NCBI GenBank assembly: GCA_945862265.1
Contig: CAMAXP010000026.1
Location: 1 to 60,732, forward strand
Length of the DNA: 60,732 nt
Direction: 5' to 3'
Origin: Bordetella parapertussis
GTDB taxonomy: Bacteria > Pseudomonadota > Gammaproteobacteria > Burkholderiales > SG8-39
Made by a program: the position numbers and the translations under genes. The notes under the pieces are model-generated. The model searched no databases. It was not told the DNA's origin and worked only from the letters and a program-made list of their open reading frames with translations. Shown here piece after piece: positions 19,004 to 28,179 of the stretch; position 1 is the stretch's first letter; every line of letters begins with the position of its first letter.

Positions 19004-19945
19004 TCAGTACGTGATCCGGGGGTCGAACCAGGTGTAGCTCAGGTCGACCAGGAAATTGACCACCACGTACGCAGCTGCAAAGAAGAGAATTACGCCCTGG
19101 ATCACCGGGTAATCGCGCCGAAGGATGGCATCCACGACCAGCCGGCCCAGGCCGGGAATTGCGAACACCGTTTCCGTCACGACAACTCCGGTGATGAGCA
19201 GACCGATACCGATCCCGATGATTGTTGCAATCGGCACGCCGGCGTTTTTCAGCGCATGGCGAACGACGATACGGGCGGTCCCGAGCCCCTTCGCCTTGGC
19301 GGTCCGGATGTAATCCTGTCCCATGACTTCCAGCAGGCTCGCGCGGGAGACCCTTGCGATCAACGCCATGTAGACGCTCCCGAGGGCCGCGCCCGGCAGG
19401 ATCATGTGGCTTAGAAACGGCCAAAAGCCCTCTCTGAGGCTGACGAAACCCTGCACCGGCAGCCATTCAAGGTGGAGCGAGAACACCATTACAAGCACGT
19501 ATGAGATTACAAAGACCGGGACAGAGAAACCGAGCACGGCAAATCCCATCAGCACACGGTCGGGCCAGCGCCCTGCGTACAACGCCGCGAGCGCCCCGGC
19601 CGGGATGGCTGCGCTCACGGCAACGAGAATTGCGATCACGGACAGCGACAGGGTCGGTTCGAGCCTCTGGGCGATGAGTTCGGTGACCGGAACATTGCTG
19701 AAAATCGATACGCCAAGGTCGCCTCGCAGCACGGCGAGCGTCCAATGGGTCAGGCGCGTCAGAAACGGCTCGTTGAGGCCGAGCGCTACGCGGATCCGGT
19801 CTAGCTCATCCGGTGTCGCGCGATCGCCGGCAATGACGAGCGCCGGATCCCCTGGTGTGATGTACAACAGGGAAAATACGAACAATCCCACGACCCCGAG
19901 GACGGGAACCATCGCAAGGAGCCGCCGCAGGGCATAGTCAAGCAC
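19004..19945 (-). CDS. ABC transporter permease, DppB-like
   Basis: 313 residues, starting with MLDYALRRLLAMVPVLGVVG, a characteristic DppB/OppB N-terminal membrane segment, and ending with the usual LSYTWFDPRITY. The EAA-type loop is at KAKGLGTARIVVRHALKNAG. First transporter gene of the run, 3 bases after the second deacetylase-fold gene. Confidence 0.93.
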   Translation of the reverse strand: MLDYALRRLLAMVPVLGVVGLFVFSLLYITPGDPALVIAGDRATPDELDRIRVALGLNEPFLTRLTHWTLAVLRGDLGVSIFSNVPVTELIAQRLEPTLSLSVIAILVAVSAAIPAGALAALYAGRWPDRVLMGFAVLGFSVPVFVISYVLVMVFSLHLEWLPVQGFVSLREGFWPFLSHMILPGAALGSVYMALIARVSRASLLEVMGQDYIRTAKAKGLGTARIVVRHALKNAGVPIATIIGIGIGLLITGVVVTETVFAIPGLGRLVVDAILRRDYPVIQGVILFFAAAYVVVNFLVDLSYTWFDPRITY

Positions 19946-19948
19946 GCA

Positions 19949-20755
19949 TCAGCCCTTCTTCGCGCCGATACGCTCCTTGGCGGTGCGAGCGACCTCGCCG
20001 CAGGTCTGGAACCGGGTACCACCCGGCGCGCGCGCGACATGGCGCAGGAATTCGTCGAGCATATCCATCCGGCTCGGGCGACCGACGCCATAATCGGGTC
20101 GCGGATGCAGCGTCATGCAGAGGTAGCAGCCCGCCAAGTGGTGCGCGTCGAATTCTTCCACCCAGTTCTTCAGCACGCGGTCGTGGGTCATGCGCACGCC
20201 GTAGAGCGTGGCGTCGAGCAGGTACTGGTTCTGCGGGATCTCGATCATGCCCCTGCCCCCGTCGGCGTCGAGCGCGTACGGAAAATCGTCGTCTTGGAAG
20301 CTCGCATCGTACTCGTAGCCCAGGCTCGCGAGGTGCCTGATCGTGTCGCGGGACAGAAGGCCGTCCGGCGCGCGCCAGCCGACCGGCGCCGTACCGATCG
20401 CCTTGGTGAGGATGTCATGCGCCTTTTGCAGGGTAGCGAGTTCGCTTTCGCCCAGCGATCCGTGGTCCTCGAGCGCGTAGCCATTGGCCGCGATCTCGTG
20501 GCCGGCGGCCGCAATCTCCCGCACCAGCTTTGGATTGCGTTCCGCCTCCCGCCCGGGCACAAAGAACGTCGCGCGGATGCCATGCTTCTCGAAAGCCCGA
20601 AGCAGCCGCACCGTTCCCACCGGCATGTAGTTGCCATACGCGTAGCGACCGACAAGGCGATCTTCGCTGACCTGACGCAATTCAACCGAGTTGCCGTGGA
20701 GGTTCACGCTGACCGTAAAGGTGCCCGCCGGCACCGATTCATGTAAGACGCTCAT
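19949..20755 (-). CDS. Polysaccharide-deacetylase-fold protein lacking the metal-site residues (probable pseudoenzyme)
   Basis: 268 residues aligning along its whole length with its neighbour at 20752-21621 (shared blocks: GIRATFFVPGREAE, AAGHEIAANGYALEDHGS, GTAPVGWRAP). The three metal ligands of the NodB fold are absent: the motif-1 Asp is N18 (VNLHG) and the HxxxH pair is replaced by N91 and L95. The second half, including a conserved LHPRPDYGVGRPSR block, is intact. It may be a structural or regulatory partner of the active paralogue, or may bind substrate without hydrolysing it. The stop lies 3 bases before the permease gene. Confidence 0.82.
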   Translation of the reverse strand: MSVLHESVPAGTFTVSVNLHGNSVELRQVSEDRLVGRYAYGNYMPVGTVRLLRAFEKHGIRATFFVPGREAERNPKLVREIAAAGHEIAANGYALEDHGSLGESELATLQKAHDILTKAIGTAPVGWRAPDGLLSRDTIRHLASLGYEYDASFQDDDFPYALDADGGRGMIEIPQNQYLLDATLYGVRMTHDRVLKNWVEEFDAHHLAGCYLCMTLHPRPDYGVGRPSRMDMLDEFLRHVARAPGGTRFQTCGEVARTAKERIGAKKG

Positions 20756-21621
20756 ACGCGCCGCTCCGGACCGATCGCAGCACCCAGACTGCTTGCGCCG
20801 TCCCGCCATGGATCGGGGTTTGCGATGCACCAGCGGGCAAGTTCGTCGAGGCGGAAAAACCCGACGCTGGGAAACCCTTTGATCCAGGTGATCAACTCGT
20901 CGACGATGCGTGCACGCGCCGGCGTTCCCGAGCCGAAGCCCGCCCTCGGGTGCACGATGAGATCGTACAGGCTGCCTTCGCGATAAAGCGTGGTGAACTC
21001 CTGCTTCCAGTGGGCTAACACCTCCGAAGGCGGCGTGAAGCTGACACGGTAGAACGGCGCATCGTCCAGGCTGCTGGTGTTGTCGGGGATGTTGATGAAG
21101 TCAGACATCTCGCGGCCATCCACCACCGGGAAGAACGGCAGGTCGGCATCCTTCTCGCTCGAGTCATAGATGTAGCCCAGGTCGTGCAACGTGCGCAACG
21201 TGAGGTTGGATTTGCCCCCGCCCGGGTTGCGCCAGCCGACCGGCGCTTTGCCGAGAATGTCGGTGAGGATCTTGTGCGACTTCTCGAGGTAGAACGGCTC
21301 CTCGGCTCCGAGGTCGTGGGCCTCGTGCAAATACCCGTGCGCCGCGACCTCGTGACCGGCCTTGTCCAGAGCGAGCACCGAATCCGGATGGCATTCGGCG
21401 TCGTAACCCGGCACGAAGAACGTGCTGTGGATGCCCTGCCGCTTGAATAACTCGATGTACCGTGGAACCCCGCGCTTGGCCGAGTAGCGGCCATGCGAGT
21501 GCGCGCCCAGGTTGAGGAGCTTCTTGCCCGCCTCATTTGACGGCCCGTCGAAATCGACGGTGATCGCCACCGCACAATGAACGCCGCCGGGCCAACGTGG
21601 TTTGGGTGCGAAACGGGTCAT
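20752..21621 (-). CDS. Polysaccharide deacetylase-family hydrolase (NodB fold; possibly a cyclic imide or amide hydrolase)
   Basis: 289 residues. D23 and D25 of ITVDFDG and the pair H95/H99 in AAHGYLHE give the complete metal site; GWRNPGGG and VHPRAGFGSG are further family motifs. No signal peptide is seen, so a cytoplasmic small-molecule role is more likely than cell-wall deacetylation. PuuE-type allantoinases and cyclic imide hydrolases belong to this fold, which fits the amidase and importer in the same run; this is inference. Start overlaps nothing; stop overlaps the degenerate paralogue by four bases. Confidence 0.88.
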   Translation of the reverse strand: MTRFAPKPRWPGGVHCAVAITVDFDGPSNEAGKKLLNLGAHSHGRYSAKRGVPRYIELFKRQGIHSTFFVPGYDAECHPDSVLALDKAGHEVAAHGYLHEAHDLGAEEPFYLEKSHKILTDILGKAPVGWRNPGGGKSNLTLRTLHDLGYIYDSSEKDADLPFFPVVDGREMSDFINIPDNTSSLDDAPFYRVSFTPPSEVLAHWKQEFTTLYREGSLYDLIVHPRAGFGSGTPARARIVDELITWIKGFPSVGFFRLDELARWCIANPDPWRDGASSLGAAIGPERRV

Positions 21622-21634
21622 GTCGGGCACTCGA

Positions 21635-22465
21635 TCAGAGGATGGGTGTACGGCGCAGCGTACGGGGCTCGGACTCATCGAATGGCGTGCGTGCATGGTG
21701 CAACATTCGGTTGTCCCAAACGACAAGATCGTCCGGTCGCCACTCATGCGTGTAGTTGACCGCCTCGTGATAGAGGTAGCTGCGTACTTCCTGCATCAAT
21801 GCACGACCTTCTGCCTCTGCGAGGCCAACGACTTCCACCGTCGTGATCTTGTTCACCCAGAGGGAACGGCGCCCGGACTCGGGGTCCGTCCAGACCATGG
21901 GATGAATCGCCGAGAGCGGCTGGATCTTGGCGTCATCCACGTTCCAGTCCGCGGCAAGGTCGCCCGCGAAGGTGTAGGCATGCCTGCACGAGAGGCCTTC
22001 AATGCGCTGGCGCAATGCGGCCGGCATGGCGTTGAGCGCCATTTCCGCATTTGCAAATCGGGTCGCGCCCCCGCTGGAAGGAATTTCAATCCCGTACAAA
22101 ATCAACGCGCGCAGCGGTACCTTGTGGAACAACTGGTCGAGGTGGAAATCGAGTTCGCCTTTGCCGAACAGGCCGTCTGCACGCACATTGGAAACGTGTT
22201 GCGCGCCGGCTTCGGCATTGCGGACCTTGTTCTTCTCGCGCAGCGTCACATCGCCGAAAATCGCCCCGAACCGGGTCTGCTCTTCCGTCGACACCGCTCG
22301 GCCGCGCAACAGGAGTAAGCCGTGGACGGCTAGCGCCTCACGCAGAGCATGCGCCTCACTTTCGGAGGGCGGCCTGGACAGGTCGAAGTCAAGGAGCTCC
22401 GCACCAAGCGCCGGCGAAAGCGTCCGAAGGCGCAGAGGAGAATTCGACAGGGCTGTAGTCTGCAT
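21635..22465 (-). CDS. TauD/TfdA-family Fe(II)/2-oxoglutarate-dependent dioxygenase
   Basis: 276 residues with HxD in FHLDQLF and the distal His in RMLHHARTPF; the C-terminal Arg lies in EPRTLRRTPIL. It is the first gene of the minus-strand run and a paralogue of the enzyme at 9543-10352, so the run is bracketed by two related oxygenases. The start at 22465 gives a compact N-terminus; an upstream ATG at 22525 is possible but lacks family similarity. Substrate unknown. Confidence 0.9.
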   Translation of the reverse strand: MQTTALSNSPLRLRTLSPALGAELLDFDLSRPPSESEAHALREALAVHGLLLLRGRAVSTEEQTRFGAIFGDVTLREKNKVRNAEAGAQHVSNVRADGLFGKGELDFHLDQLFHKVPLRALILYGIEIPSSGGATRFANAEMALNAMPAALRQRIEGLSCRHAYTFAGDLAADWNVDDAKIQPLSAIHPMVWTDPESGRRSLWVNKITTVEVVGLAEAEGRALMQEVRSYLYHEAVNYTHEWRPDDLVVWDNRMLHHARTPFDESEPRTLRRTPIL

Positions 22466-22640
22466 GGCCGCGATAGTGCACCGTCTCAACGGAGGGGGCA
22501 ACTGAACGGTAGGCAGGTTCACCATTCAAAAAAGTTATGCGATTCCGGCCCTGATTGGAAGTTGCCGGATCGGCCCCGGCGGAAAAGAATCCGCAAATGC
22601 GCGAAGATATCGGATTCCCCATGCGCCAAGGCAGACTGAC
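22466..22640. promoter_or_regulatory. Divergent intergenic region between the minus-strand catabolic run and the PrpD-like operon
   Basis: 175 bases separate two outward-facing starts, so promoters for both directions must lie here or nearby. The segment around 22525-22545 is comparatively AT-rich (run of six A). No convincing -35/-10 pair, operator palindrome or riboswitch was recognised by eye. Confidence 0.4.
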
Positions 22641-23978
22641 ATGTATGTAGTAGAGAAATTCGCGGAATACGCGGTAGGCACCCGGCCCCAACCCCTCCCT
22701 CCCGAGGTGCTGCACCACGCCAAGCGGGTGGTGATCGACTGGTACGCCTCGCTGCTGCCCGGCGCAGTGGTGGCACCAGCGACCCTGTTCGAGAAGGCGC
22801 TGGCCGAGGACCTTGATCGGGGCAACGCGAGGCTGGCCTTGGGACGCAAAGCGTCGACGCGTGCGGCGGCGCTCATCAACGGCACGGCCGCCCACGCGGT
22901 CGAAGTCGACGACATCTTCAAGTTCGGCATCTACCATCCCGGCGCGCCAACCATCGCCGCAGCGCTGGCCACCGCCCAATCCATCGGCGCGAGCGGGGAA
23001 CAATTCCTGCGCGCCGTGATCGTGGGCTACGAAATCTCAACGCGCATCGGTGCCGCAATGGGGCGCGCGCACTACAAGTACTGGCACAACACCGGCACCA
23101 TTGGCACGTTCGGCGCGGCCTCCGCGGCCGCCGAGCTCTACGGGCTCGATGCCAAGCGCTTCGCCCACGCGCTCGCCACCAGTGCCACCATGGCGGCCGC
23201 GCTGCAGCAGGCGTTCCGCATGGATTCCATGTCCAAGCCCCTGCACTCGGGTCACGCGGCGGAAGCCGGGATCCTCGCCTCAGCCGGTGCGCGCGAAGGC
23301 GTCACCGGCTCGCTCGACGTGATCGAGGGCGAAGCGGGCATGGGCCGCGCCATGAGCGACGGGCCGGACTGGGAGAAGGCGGTGGCCACGCTCGGCCTCG
23401 TACACCACGTCACGATGATGACGGTCAAGAATCACGCCTGCTGCGGCCACACCTTTGCGGCCATCGATGGCGCGCAGGAGGCGCAGCGCCAGCTCGGCGT
23501 GAAGCCGGCCGACATCGCCCGCGTGCGTGTCGGTTCGTATCGCGCGGCCAAGGAAGTCTCGGGCTACGAGGATCCCGTCTCCCCGGCCGAAGGGCGCTTC
23601 AGCCTCAAGTACGTGGTTGCCACGGCGCTCGTGCACGGCAGCGTGCGCCTTGCGGCCTTCGAGCCGGCGCGGATGAACGATCCGGTGACCCGGGCGCTCA
23701 TGAAGAAGATCGAACTCACCATCGACCCGGAACTCGACGCAGCATTCCCGAACCAGCGGGCCGCGCGCGTGGCGATCGACACCACCGACGGCCGCAGCGT
23801 CGAATACCTGCAGCCGGCCCGCAAAGGCGACCCCGAACTGCCGCTCACCGACCGCGACCTGGAGGACAAATACATGGAGCTCGCCTCGCCGGTGCTGGGC
23901 GAGGCCACCGCGAAGGCGCTGGTGGCGAAACTCTGGAAGCTCGAAGCGCTGCCGGACGTCACGACCTCGCTCGCCTGA
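22641..23978 (+). CDS. MmgE/PrpD family protein (2-methylcitrate dehydratase-like)
   Basis: 445 residues. The N-terminal helical domain includes HHAKRVVIDWYAS and INGTAAHAVEVDD, and the block MTVKNHACCGHTFAAIDG lies mid-protein, as in the PrpD/MmgE superfamily. Members dehydrate or isomerise tricarboxylic-type acids; several catabolic branches are uncharacterised. It overlaps the next gene by one base and heads a plus-strand set with acyl-CoA synthetase, acyl-CoA dehydrogenase and Bug, suggesting CoA-dependent breakdown of an imported acid. Confidence 0.88.
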   Translation: MYVVEKFAEYAVGTRPQPLPPEVLHHAKRVVIDWYASLLPGAVVAPATLFEKALAEDLDRGNARLALGRKASTRAAALINGTAAHAVEVDDIFKFGIYHPGAPTIAAALATAQSIGASGEQFLRAVIVGYEISTRIGAAMGRAHYKYWHNTGTIGTFGAASAAAELYGLDAKRFAHALATSATMAAALQQAFRMDSMSKPLHSGHAAEAGILASAGAREGVTGSLDVIEGEAGMGRAMSDGPDWEKAVATLGLVHHVTMMTVKNHACCGHTFAAIDGAQEAQRQLGVKPADIARVRVGSYRAAKEVSGYEDPVSPAEGRFSLKYVVATALVHGSVRLAAFEPARMNDPVTRALMKKIELTIDPELDAAFPNQRAARVAIDTTDGRSVEYLQPARKGDPELPLTDRDLEDKYMELASPVLGEATAKALVAKLWKLEALPDVTTSLA

Positions 23979-26065
23979 TGTCCCGCGCCACCCTCGCGCA
24001 GGCCCTGTTCCATCCGCGCTCGGTGGCGCTGGTCGGCGCGTCGGGCGACGCGGGCAAGAACACTGCGCGGCCGCAGCGCTTCATGCGCAAGCACGGCTAC
24101 ACCGGACGGATCGTGCCGATCAATCCCGGCCGCAGCGAAATCCTGGGCGAAGCGGCGTATCCCACGCTGGCCGACGCGCCGGGCGAGATCGACCACGCTT
24201 TCATCATGGTGCCCGCGGCGCAAGTCGCGGCAGTGCTGGAGCAGTGTGCAGCACGCGGCGTGCCGCTTGCGACCGTCTACAGCGACGGCTTCGCCGAGAC
24301 CGGCCCCGAAGGCGCGGAGCGGGAACGCGCGCTCATCGAGCATGCGCGCAGGCTCGGCGTGCGCGTGATCGGGCCGAACTCGATCGGCCTCGCCAACGTC
24401 GACAACGGCGCCATCATCACGGTCAATGCCGTGTTCGAAATGGATGCGCTGCCCCGCGGCGGCGCGAGCGTGATCTCGCAGAGCGGGACCATGATCGGCA
24501 CGCTGATCTCACGCGGCGCGGCGCGCGGGCTGGGATTCTCCAAGCTGGTGTCGGTCGGCAACGAATCGGACGTCAGCGTGGGCGAAATCGCCGAAGTGCT
24601 TGCGGACGACCCGGAGACGAAAGTCATCCTGCTGTTCCTCGAGACCATCCGCGACGCGGAGCGGCTCGCGCGTGCCGCGCGCAAAGCGCATGCCGCGGGC
24701 AAGGCGGTGGTGGCCTACAAGCTCGGCCGCTCGGCACTCGGCGAAGCCCTCGCCAAGTCGCACACCGGGGCGCTCGCCGGCAGCGACGCGGCGGTCGACG
24801 CCTACTTCAGGCACAACGGTATCGTGCGCGTGGACATGCTCGAGACGCTCGTCGAGATCGTCCCGCTGCTCTCGGGCCGCACGCCCCCGCGCCTCGCCCG
24901 CCAGCCGCGGGTGGCCGTGGTCACGACCACAGGAGGCGGGGCTGCGAGCGTCGTGGACCGCCTGGGGACGCTGGGCCTGTCGACGCTGACGCCCGACGAC
25001 GCGCTGATTGCATCGCTCAAGGACAAGGGCGTCTCCATCCGCAGTGCGCCGATCATCGACCTGACGCTCGCGGCAACGGCCGACAAATACCGCGCAGTGC
25101 TCGAGGCCCTGCTCGCGCATCCGGACTGCGATGCGGCGCTGGCCGTGGTCGGGTCCTCGGCGCAGTTCCATCCGGACCTGGCCGTGAAACCTATCGTGGG
25201 CGTGGCTCGCGGTGCAAAACCCCTCGCCGCCTTTCTCGCGCCCAATGCCGAAGCATCGCTGCGACTACTCGCCGATGCAGGCGTACCGGCCTTCCGGACG
25301 CCGGAAGGCTGCGCCGACGCGCTCTCCGCTTACTTCGCTTGGCAGGCGCCCTCGGCACCCCAGCAAGGGATCGCGCCACAGTGGCCGCAAGACCTGCCGC
25401 GCACGGGCACGCTGGACGAGGCGCAGTCGCTGGCCCTGTTCGACGCGCTCGGGGTGCCCACGGTCAAGCGCGACGTTGCGCGCGCGCCGCAGTTCGCGCA
25501 CACGCAGCCCTACCCCGTAGCGGCCAAGGTGTTGTCGCGCGACATCCTGCACAAGACCGAGGTCGGCGGCGTGGCGCTGGGCCTCACGGACCGCAAGGCC
25601 TTCGACGCCTCCATTGAAAGGCTGCTCGACGCCGTCCGCTCTAGCGCTCCGTCGGCCAAGGTTGAAGGCGTGCTGGTGCAGCCCATGGTGAAGGGCCTGG
25701 CCGAAGCCATCGTCGGCTACCGTCACGATCCGCTCGTCGGGCCTGTAGTGCTTGTCGGAATGGGCGGGCAGCTGGCGGAGATCTACCGCGACACCGCGCT
25801 GGAGTGCGCGCCGGTGTCCGAAGACCTGGCCCGCGCGATGGTCGCGCGGATCAAGGGGTTCGCCATGCTCCGCGGTTACCGCAACCTGCCCAAAGGCGAC
25901 CTGGACGCACTCGCCCGGTCCGTGGTGGCCGTGTCCCGACTCGCACTGCTGCCCGGGCAGCCGGTGGCGGAAGCCGAAATCAATCCCGTCATGGTGTTAG
26001 CGGACGCCGTGGTGGCCGTGGACGGGCTCGTTGCGCTGAAAGAGGCATCGAAAGGATACTCATGA
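23978..26065 (+). CDS. Acyl-CoA synthetase (NDP-forming), acetate-CoA ligase family
   Basis: 695 residues combining a CoA-binding domain (FHPRSVALVGASGDAGK at the N-terminus), a succinyl-CoA-ligase-like domain with H262 in SHTGALAG, and a C-terminal ATP-grasp domain (YPVAAKVLSRDILHKTEVGG). These enzymes make acyl-CoA from an acid, CoA and ATP, or run in reverse. It is one fused chain, alpha plus beta in one polypeptide, normal for the family. The following acyl-CoA dehydrogenase gene overlaps by four bases. Confidence 0.9.
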   Translation: MSRATLAQALFHPRSVALVGASGDAGKNTARPQRFMRKHGYTGRIVPINPGRSEILGEAAYPTLADAPGEIDHAFIMVPAAQVAAVLEQCAARGVPLATVYSDGFAETGPEGAERERALIEHARRLGVRVIGPNSIGLANVDNGAIITVNAVFEMDALPRGGASVISQSGTMIGTLISRGAARGLGFSKLVSVGNESDVSVGEIAEVLADDPETKVILLFLETIRDAERLARAARKAHAAGKAVVAYKLGRSALGEALAKSHTGALAGSDAAVDAYFRHNGIVRVDMLETLVEIVPLLSGRTPPRLARQPRVAVVTTTGGGAASVVDRLGTLGLSTLTPDDALIASLKDKGVSIRSAPIIDLTLAATADKYRAVLEALLAHPDCDAALAVVGSSAQFHPDLAVKPIVGVARGAKPLAAFLAPNAEASLRLLADAGVPAFRTPEGCADALSAYFAWQAPSAPQQGIAPQWPQDLPRTGTLDEAQSLALFDALGVPTVKRDVARAPQFAHTQPYPVAAKVLSRDILHKTEVGGVALGLTDRKAFDASIERLLDAVRSSAPSAKVEGVLVQPMVKGLAEAIVGYRHDPLVGPVVLVGMGGQLAEIYRDTALECAPVSEDLARAMVARIKGFAMLRGYRNLPKGDLDALARSVVAVSRLALLPGQPVAEAEINPVMVLADAVVAVDGLVALKEASKGYS

Positions 26066-27210
26066 ACTTCGAATTCACCCCTGAGCAGGTCGATTTTCGC
26101 GACGCCGTGCGCCGCTTTGCAGAGAAGCATCTCGCCGCCGGGAAGGTCGCACGCGCGCACAGCCCGGATCACCCGTGGGACGTCGCGAAGCTGATGGCTG
26201 CGCAAGGGCTGCTCGGCATCACCATGCCCGAGGCCGACGGAGGCCAGGGCGGCAACCTCATGGATGCCGTCATCGCGATCGAAACCATCGCCTCGGTCTG
26301 CCCCAAGAGCGCCGACGTGGTGCAGGCCGGCAACTTCGGCCCGGTGCGTGTGCTCGCCGAATACGGCACGCCGATGCAGAAGGAGAAATATCTCAGCCGC
26401 ATCCTCGCCGGCGAAGCAGTGATCTCGGTCGGCATGACGGAACCCGACGCGGGCAGCGCGGTGACGGATCTCAAAACCACCGCCACCCCCGACGGCGGCG
26501 GCTGGCGCATCAACGGCAGCAAGGTGTTCGTCACGCACTCGGCCTACGCCGACGTGATCCTCGCCTACGTGCGCTTCGGCCCCGGGGTGGGCGGCATTGG
26601 CTCGGTCCTCATCGACACCAAGGCCGAAGGGCTGCGCCGCGGAGACCCGTCGGCCTTCATGTCGGGCGAGGAGTGGACGCAGCTCTACTTCGACAACATC
26701 TACGTTCCCCCGGAGATGGTGGTGCTCAGGGAAGGCGGCTTCAAGAAGCAGATCGCGGGCTTCAACGTGGAGCGGATCGGCAACACCTCGCGCTCGCTTG
26801 CGCTCGGCCGCTACGCCTTCGAAGCCGCACGCCAGTGGGCGATGCAGAGGAAGCAGTTCGGAAAACTCCTTTGCGAATTCCAGGGCCTGCAGTGGAAGTT
26901 CGCCGAGATGAAGATGAAGCTCGACGCCGGCCAGCTGCTGCTCTACCGCGCGGCGGCCAACGCGGACCGGGGATTTCCGTCCGCGGAGGAAACCGCCATC
27001 GCCAAGGCGTTCTGCAACCAGGCCGGGTTCGAAGTGGCCAACGAGGCGCTGCAGGTGATGGGCGGCATGGGCTACAGCCAGGAGGAGCTTGTGGAATACT
27101 GTGTGCGCCGCTGCCGGGGCTGGATGATTGCCGGCGGGTCGATAGAGATTCTCAAAAACCGGATCGCTGAAGGCGTATTCGAAAGGACGTTCTCGCAACG
27201 TCCGGGCTAA
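26062..27210 (+). CDS. Acyl-CoA dehydrogenase family protein
   Basis: 382 residues. Signatures: GLLGITMPEADGGQGG, VGMTEPDAGSAVTDL and GGMGYSQEELVEY. The MCAD-type catalytic Glu position near the C-terminus reads IAGGSIE instead of YEGT. A glutamate in NVERIGNTSRSLALG lies where isovaleryl-CoA and long-chain enzymes keep their catalytic base, so that type of active site is likely. The start is the ATG overlapping the upstream stop. It oxidises the acyl-CoA presumably made by the preceding synthetase. Confidence 0.9.
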   Translation: MNFEFTPEQVDFRDAVRRFAEKHLAAGKVARAHSPDHPWDVAKLMAAQGLLGITMPEADGGQGGNLMDAVIAIETIASVCPKSADVVQAGNFGPVRVLAEYGTPMQKEKYLSRILAGEAVISVGMTEPDAGSAVTDLKTTATPDGGGWRINGSKVFVTHSAYADVILAYVRFGPGVGGIGSVLIDTKAEGLRRGDPSAFMSGEEWTQLYFDNIYVPPEMVVLREGGFKKQIAGFNVERIGNTSRSLALGRYAFEAARQWAMQRKQFGKLLCEFQGLQWKFAEMKMKLDAGQLLLYRAAANADRGFPSAEETAIAKAFCNQAGFEVANEALQVMGGMGYSQEELVEYCVRRCRGWMIAGGSIEILKNRIAEGVFERTFSQRPG

Positions 27211-27221
27211 AGGAAACCGCC

Positions 27222-28178
27222 ATGCGCAACTATGTTGTCACCCTGCTCCTAACGTTCTGCGCAACTGGCAGCCACGCCGCCTGGCCGGAAAAGCCGATCC
27301 GCTTCATCGTCCCCTCCGCTGCGGGAGGCTCGCCCGATGTGCTGATGCGGGTGATGACCAACGAACTCTCGAAGCAGATGGGCGTGTCCATCGTCGTCGA
27401 CAACAAGCCGGGGGCCTCCTTCACGATCGGCACCGCCGAGATCGCCCGCGCCGCGCCGGACGGCTACACGCTCGGCTACGGCAACATCGTCTCGCTGGCC
27501 GTCGCGCCATCGCTCCTCGACAAGATGCCGTACGTCGTCGAAAAGGACCTGACGCTGGTGTCCAACACGATCCGGGTCTTCAACCTGCTCGCGGTCAACA
27601 ACGATCTCCCGGTAAAGACCGTTCCGGAACTGATTGCGTATGCGAAGAAGAACCCCGGCCGCCTCGCCATGGCCTCGGGCGGCAACGGCACCACCGGCCA
27701 CCTCGGAGGCGAGCTCTTCAAGGCGATGACCGGGACCTTCATCCTGCACGTGCCGTATCGCGGCAGCCCCCAGGGCATCAACGACCTGATCTCGGGCAAC
27801 GCTCAGATGATGTTCGACAACATCTCCTCGATCGGCCCGCACGCCAAGTCCGGTCGCATCCGCGGCATCGCGGTATCGGGGGCACGCCGTTCGCCGGTCT
27901 TCCCTGACCTGCCCACCGTGGCCGAAGCCGGGGTCGCGGGCTACGAGACGGTGGCCTGGGGCGGCGTCATCGGCCCTGCCGGCCTGCCGCGCGAAGTCAT
28001 GACGCGGCTCGCGGCCGAGATCCACCGGGCGCTCACCTCGCCTGCGCTGGTCGAGCGCTACAAGGCGCTCGACACCGAAATCGACGGCGGCACGCCCGAG
28101 GAATTCGGCGCGCTGGTGCGCCGCGAAACGCCCAAGTGGGCAGCGGTGATCAAGCGCGCCAGCGTGAAGGTCGACTGA
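27222..28178 (+). CDS. Bug/TctC-family solute-binding protein
   Basis: 318 residues. Signal peptide with cleavage after GSHAA; mature start WPEKPIRFIVPSAAGG; DNKPGASFTIGTAEIA, PDGYTLGYG and LHVPYRGSPQGIND follow the family pattern. Eleven bases after the acyl-CoA dehydrogenase gene, so probably the receptor for the acid degraded by this operon. Confidence 0.92.
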   Translation: MRNYVVTLLLTFCATGSHAAWPEKPIRFIVPSAAGGSPDVLMRVMTNELSKQMGVSIVVDNKPGASFTIGTAEIARAAPDGYTLGYGNIVSLAVAPSLLDKMPYVVEKDLTLVSNTIRVFNLLAVNNDLPVKTVPELIAYAKKNPGRLAMASGGNGTTGHLGGELFKAMTGTFILHVPYRGSPQGINDLISGNAQMMFDNISSIGPHAKSGRIRGIAVSGARRSPVFPDLPTVAEAGVAGYETVAWGGVIGPAGLPREVMTRLAAEIHRALTSPALVERYKALDTEIDGGTPEEFGALVRRETPKWAAVIKRASVKVD

Positions 28179-28179
28179 C

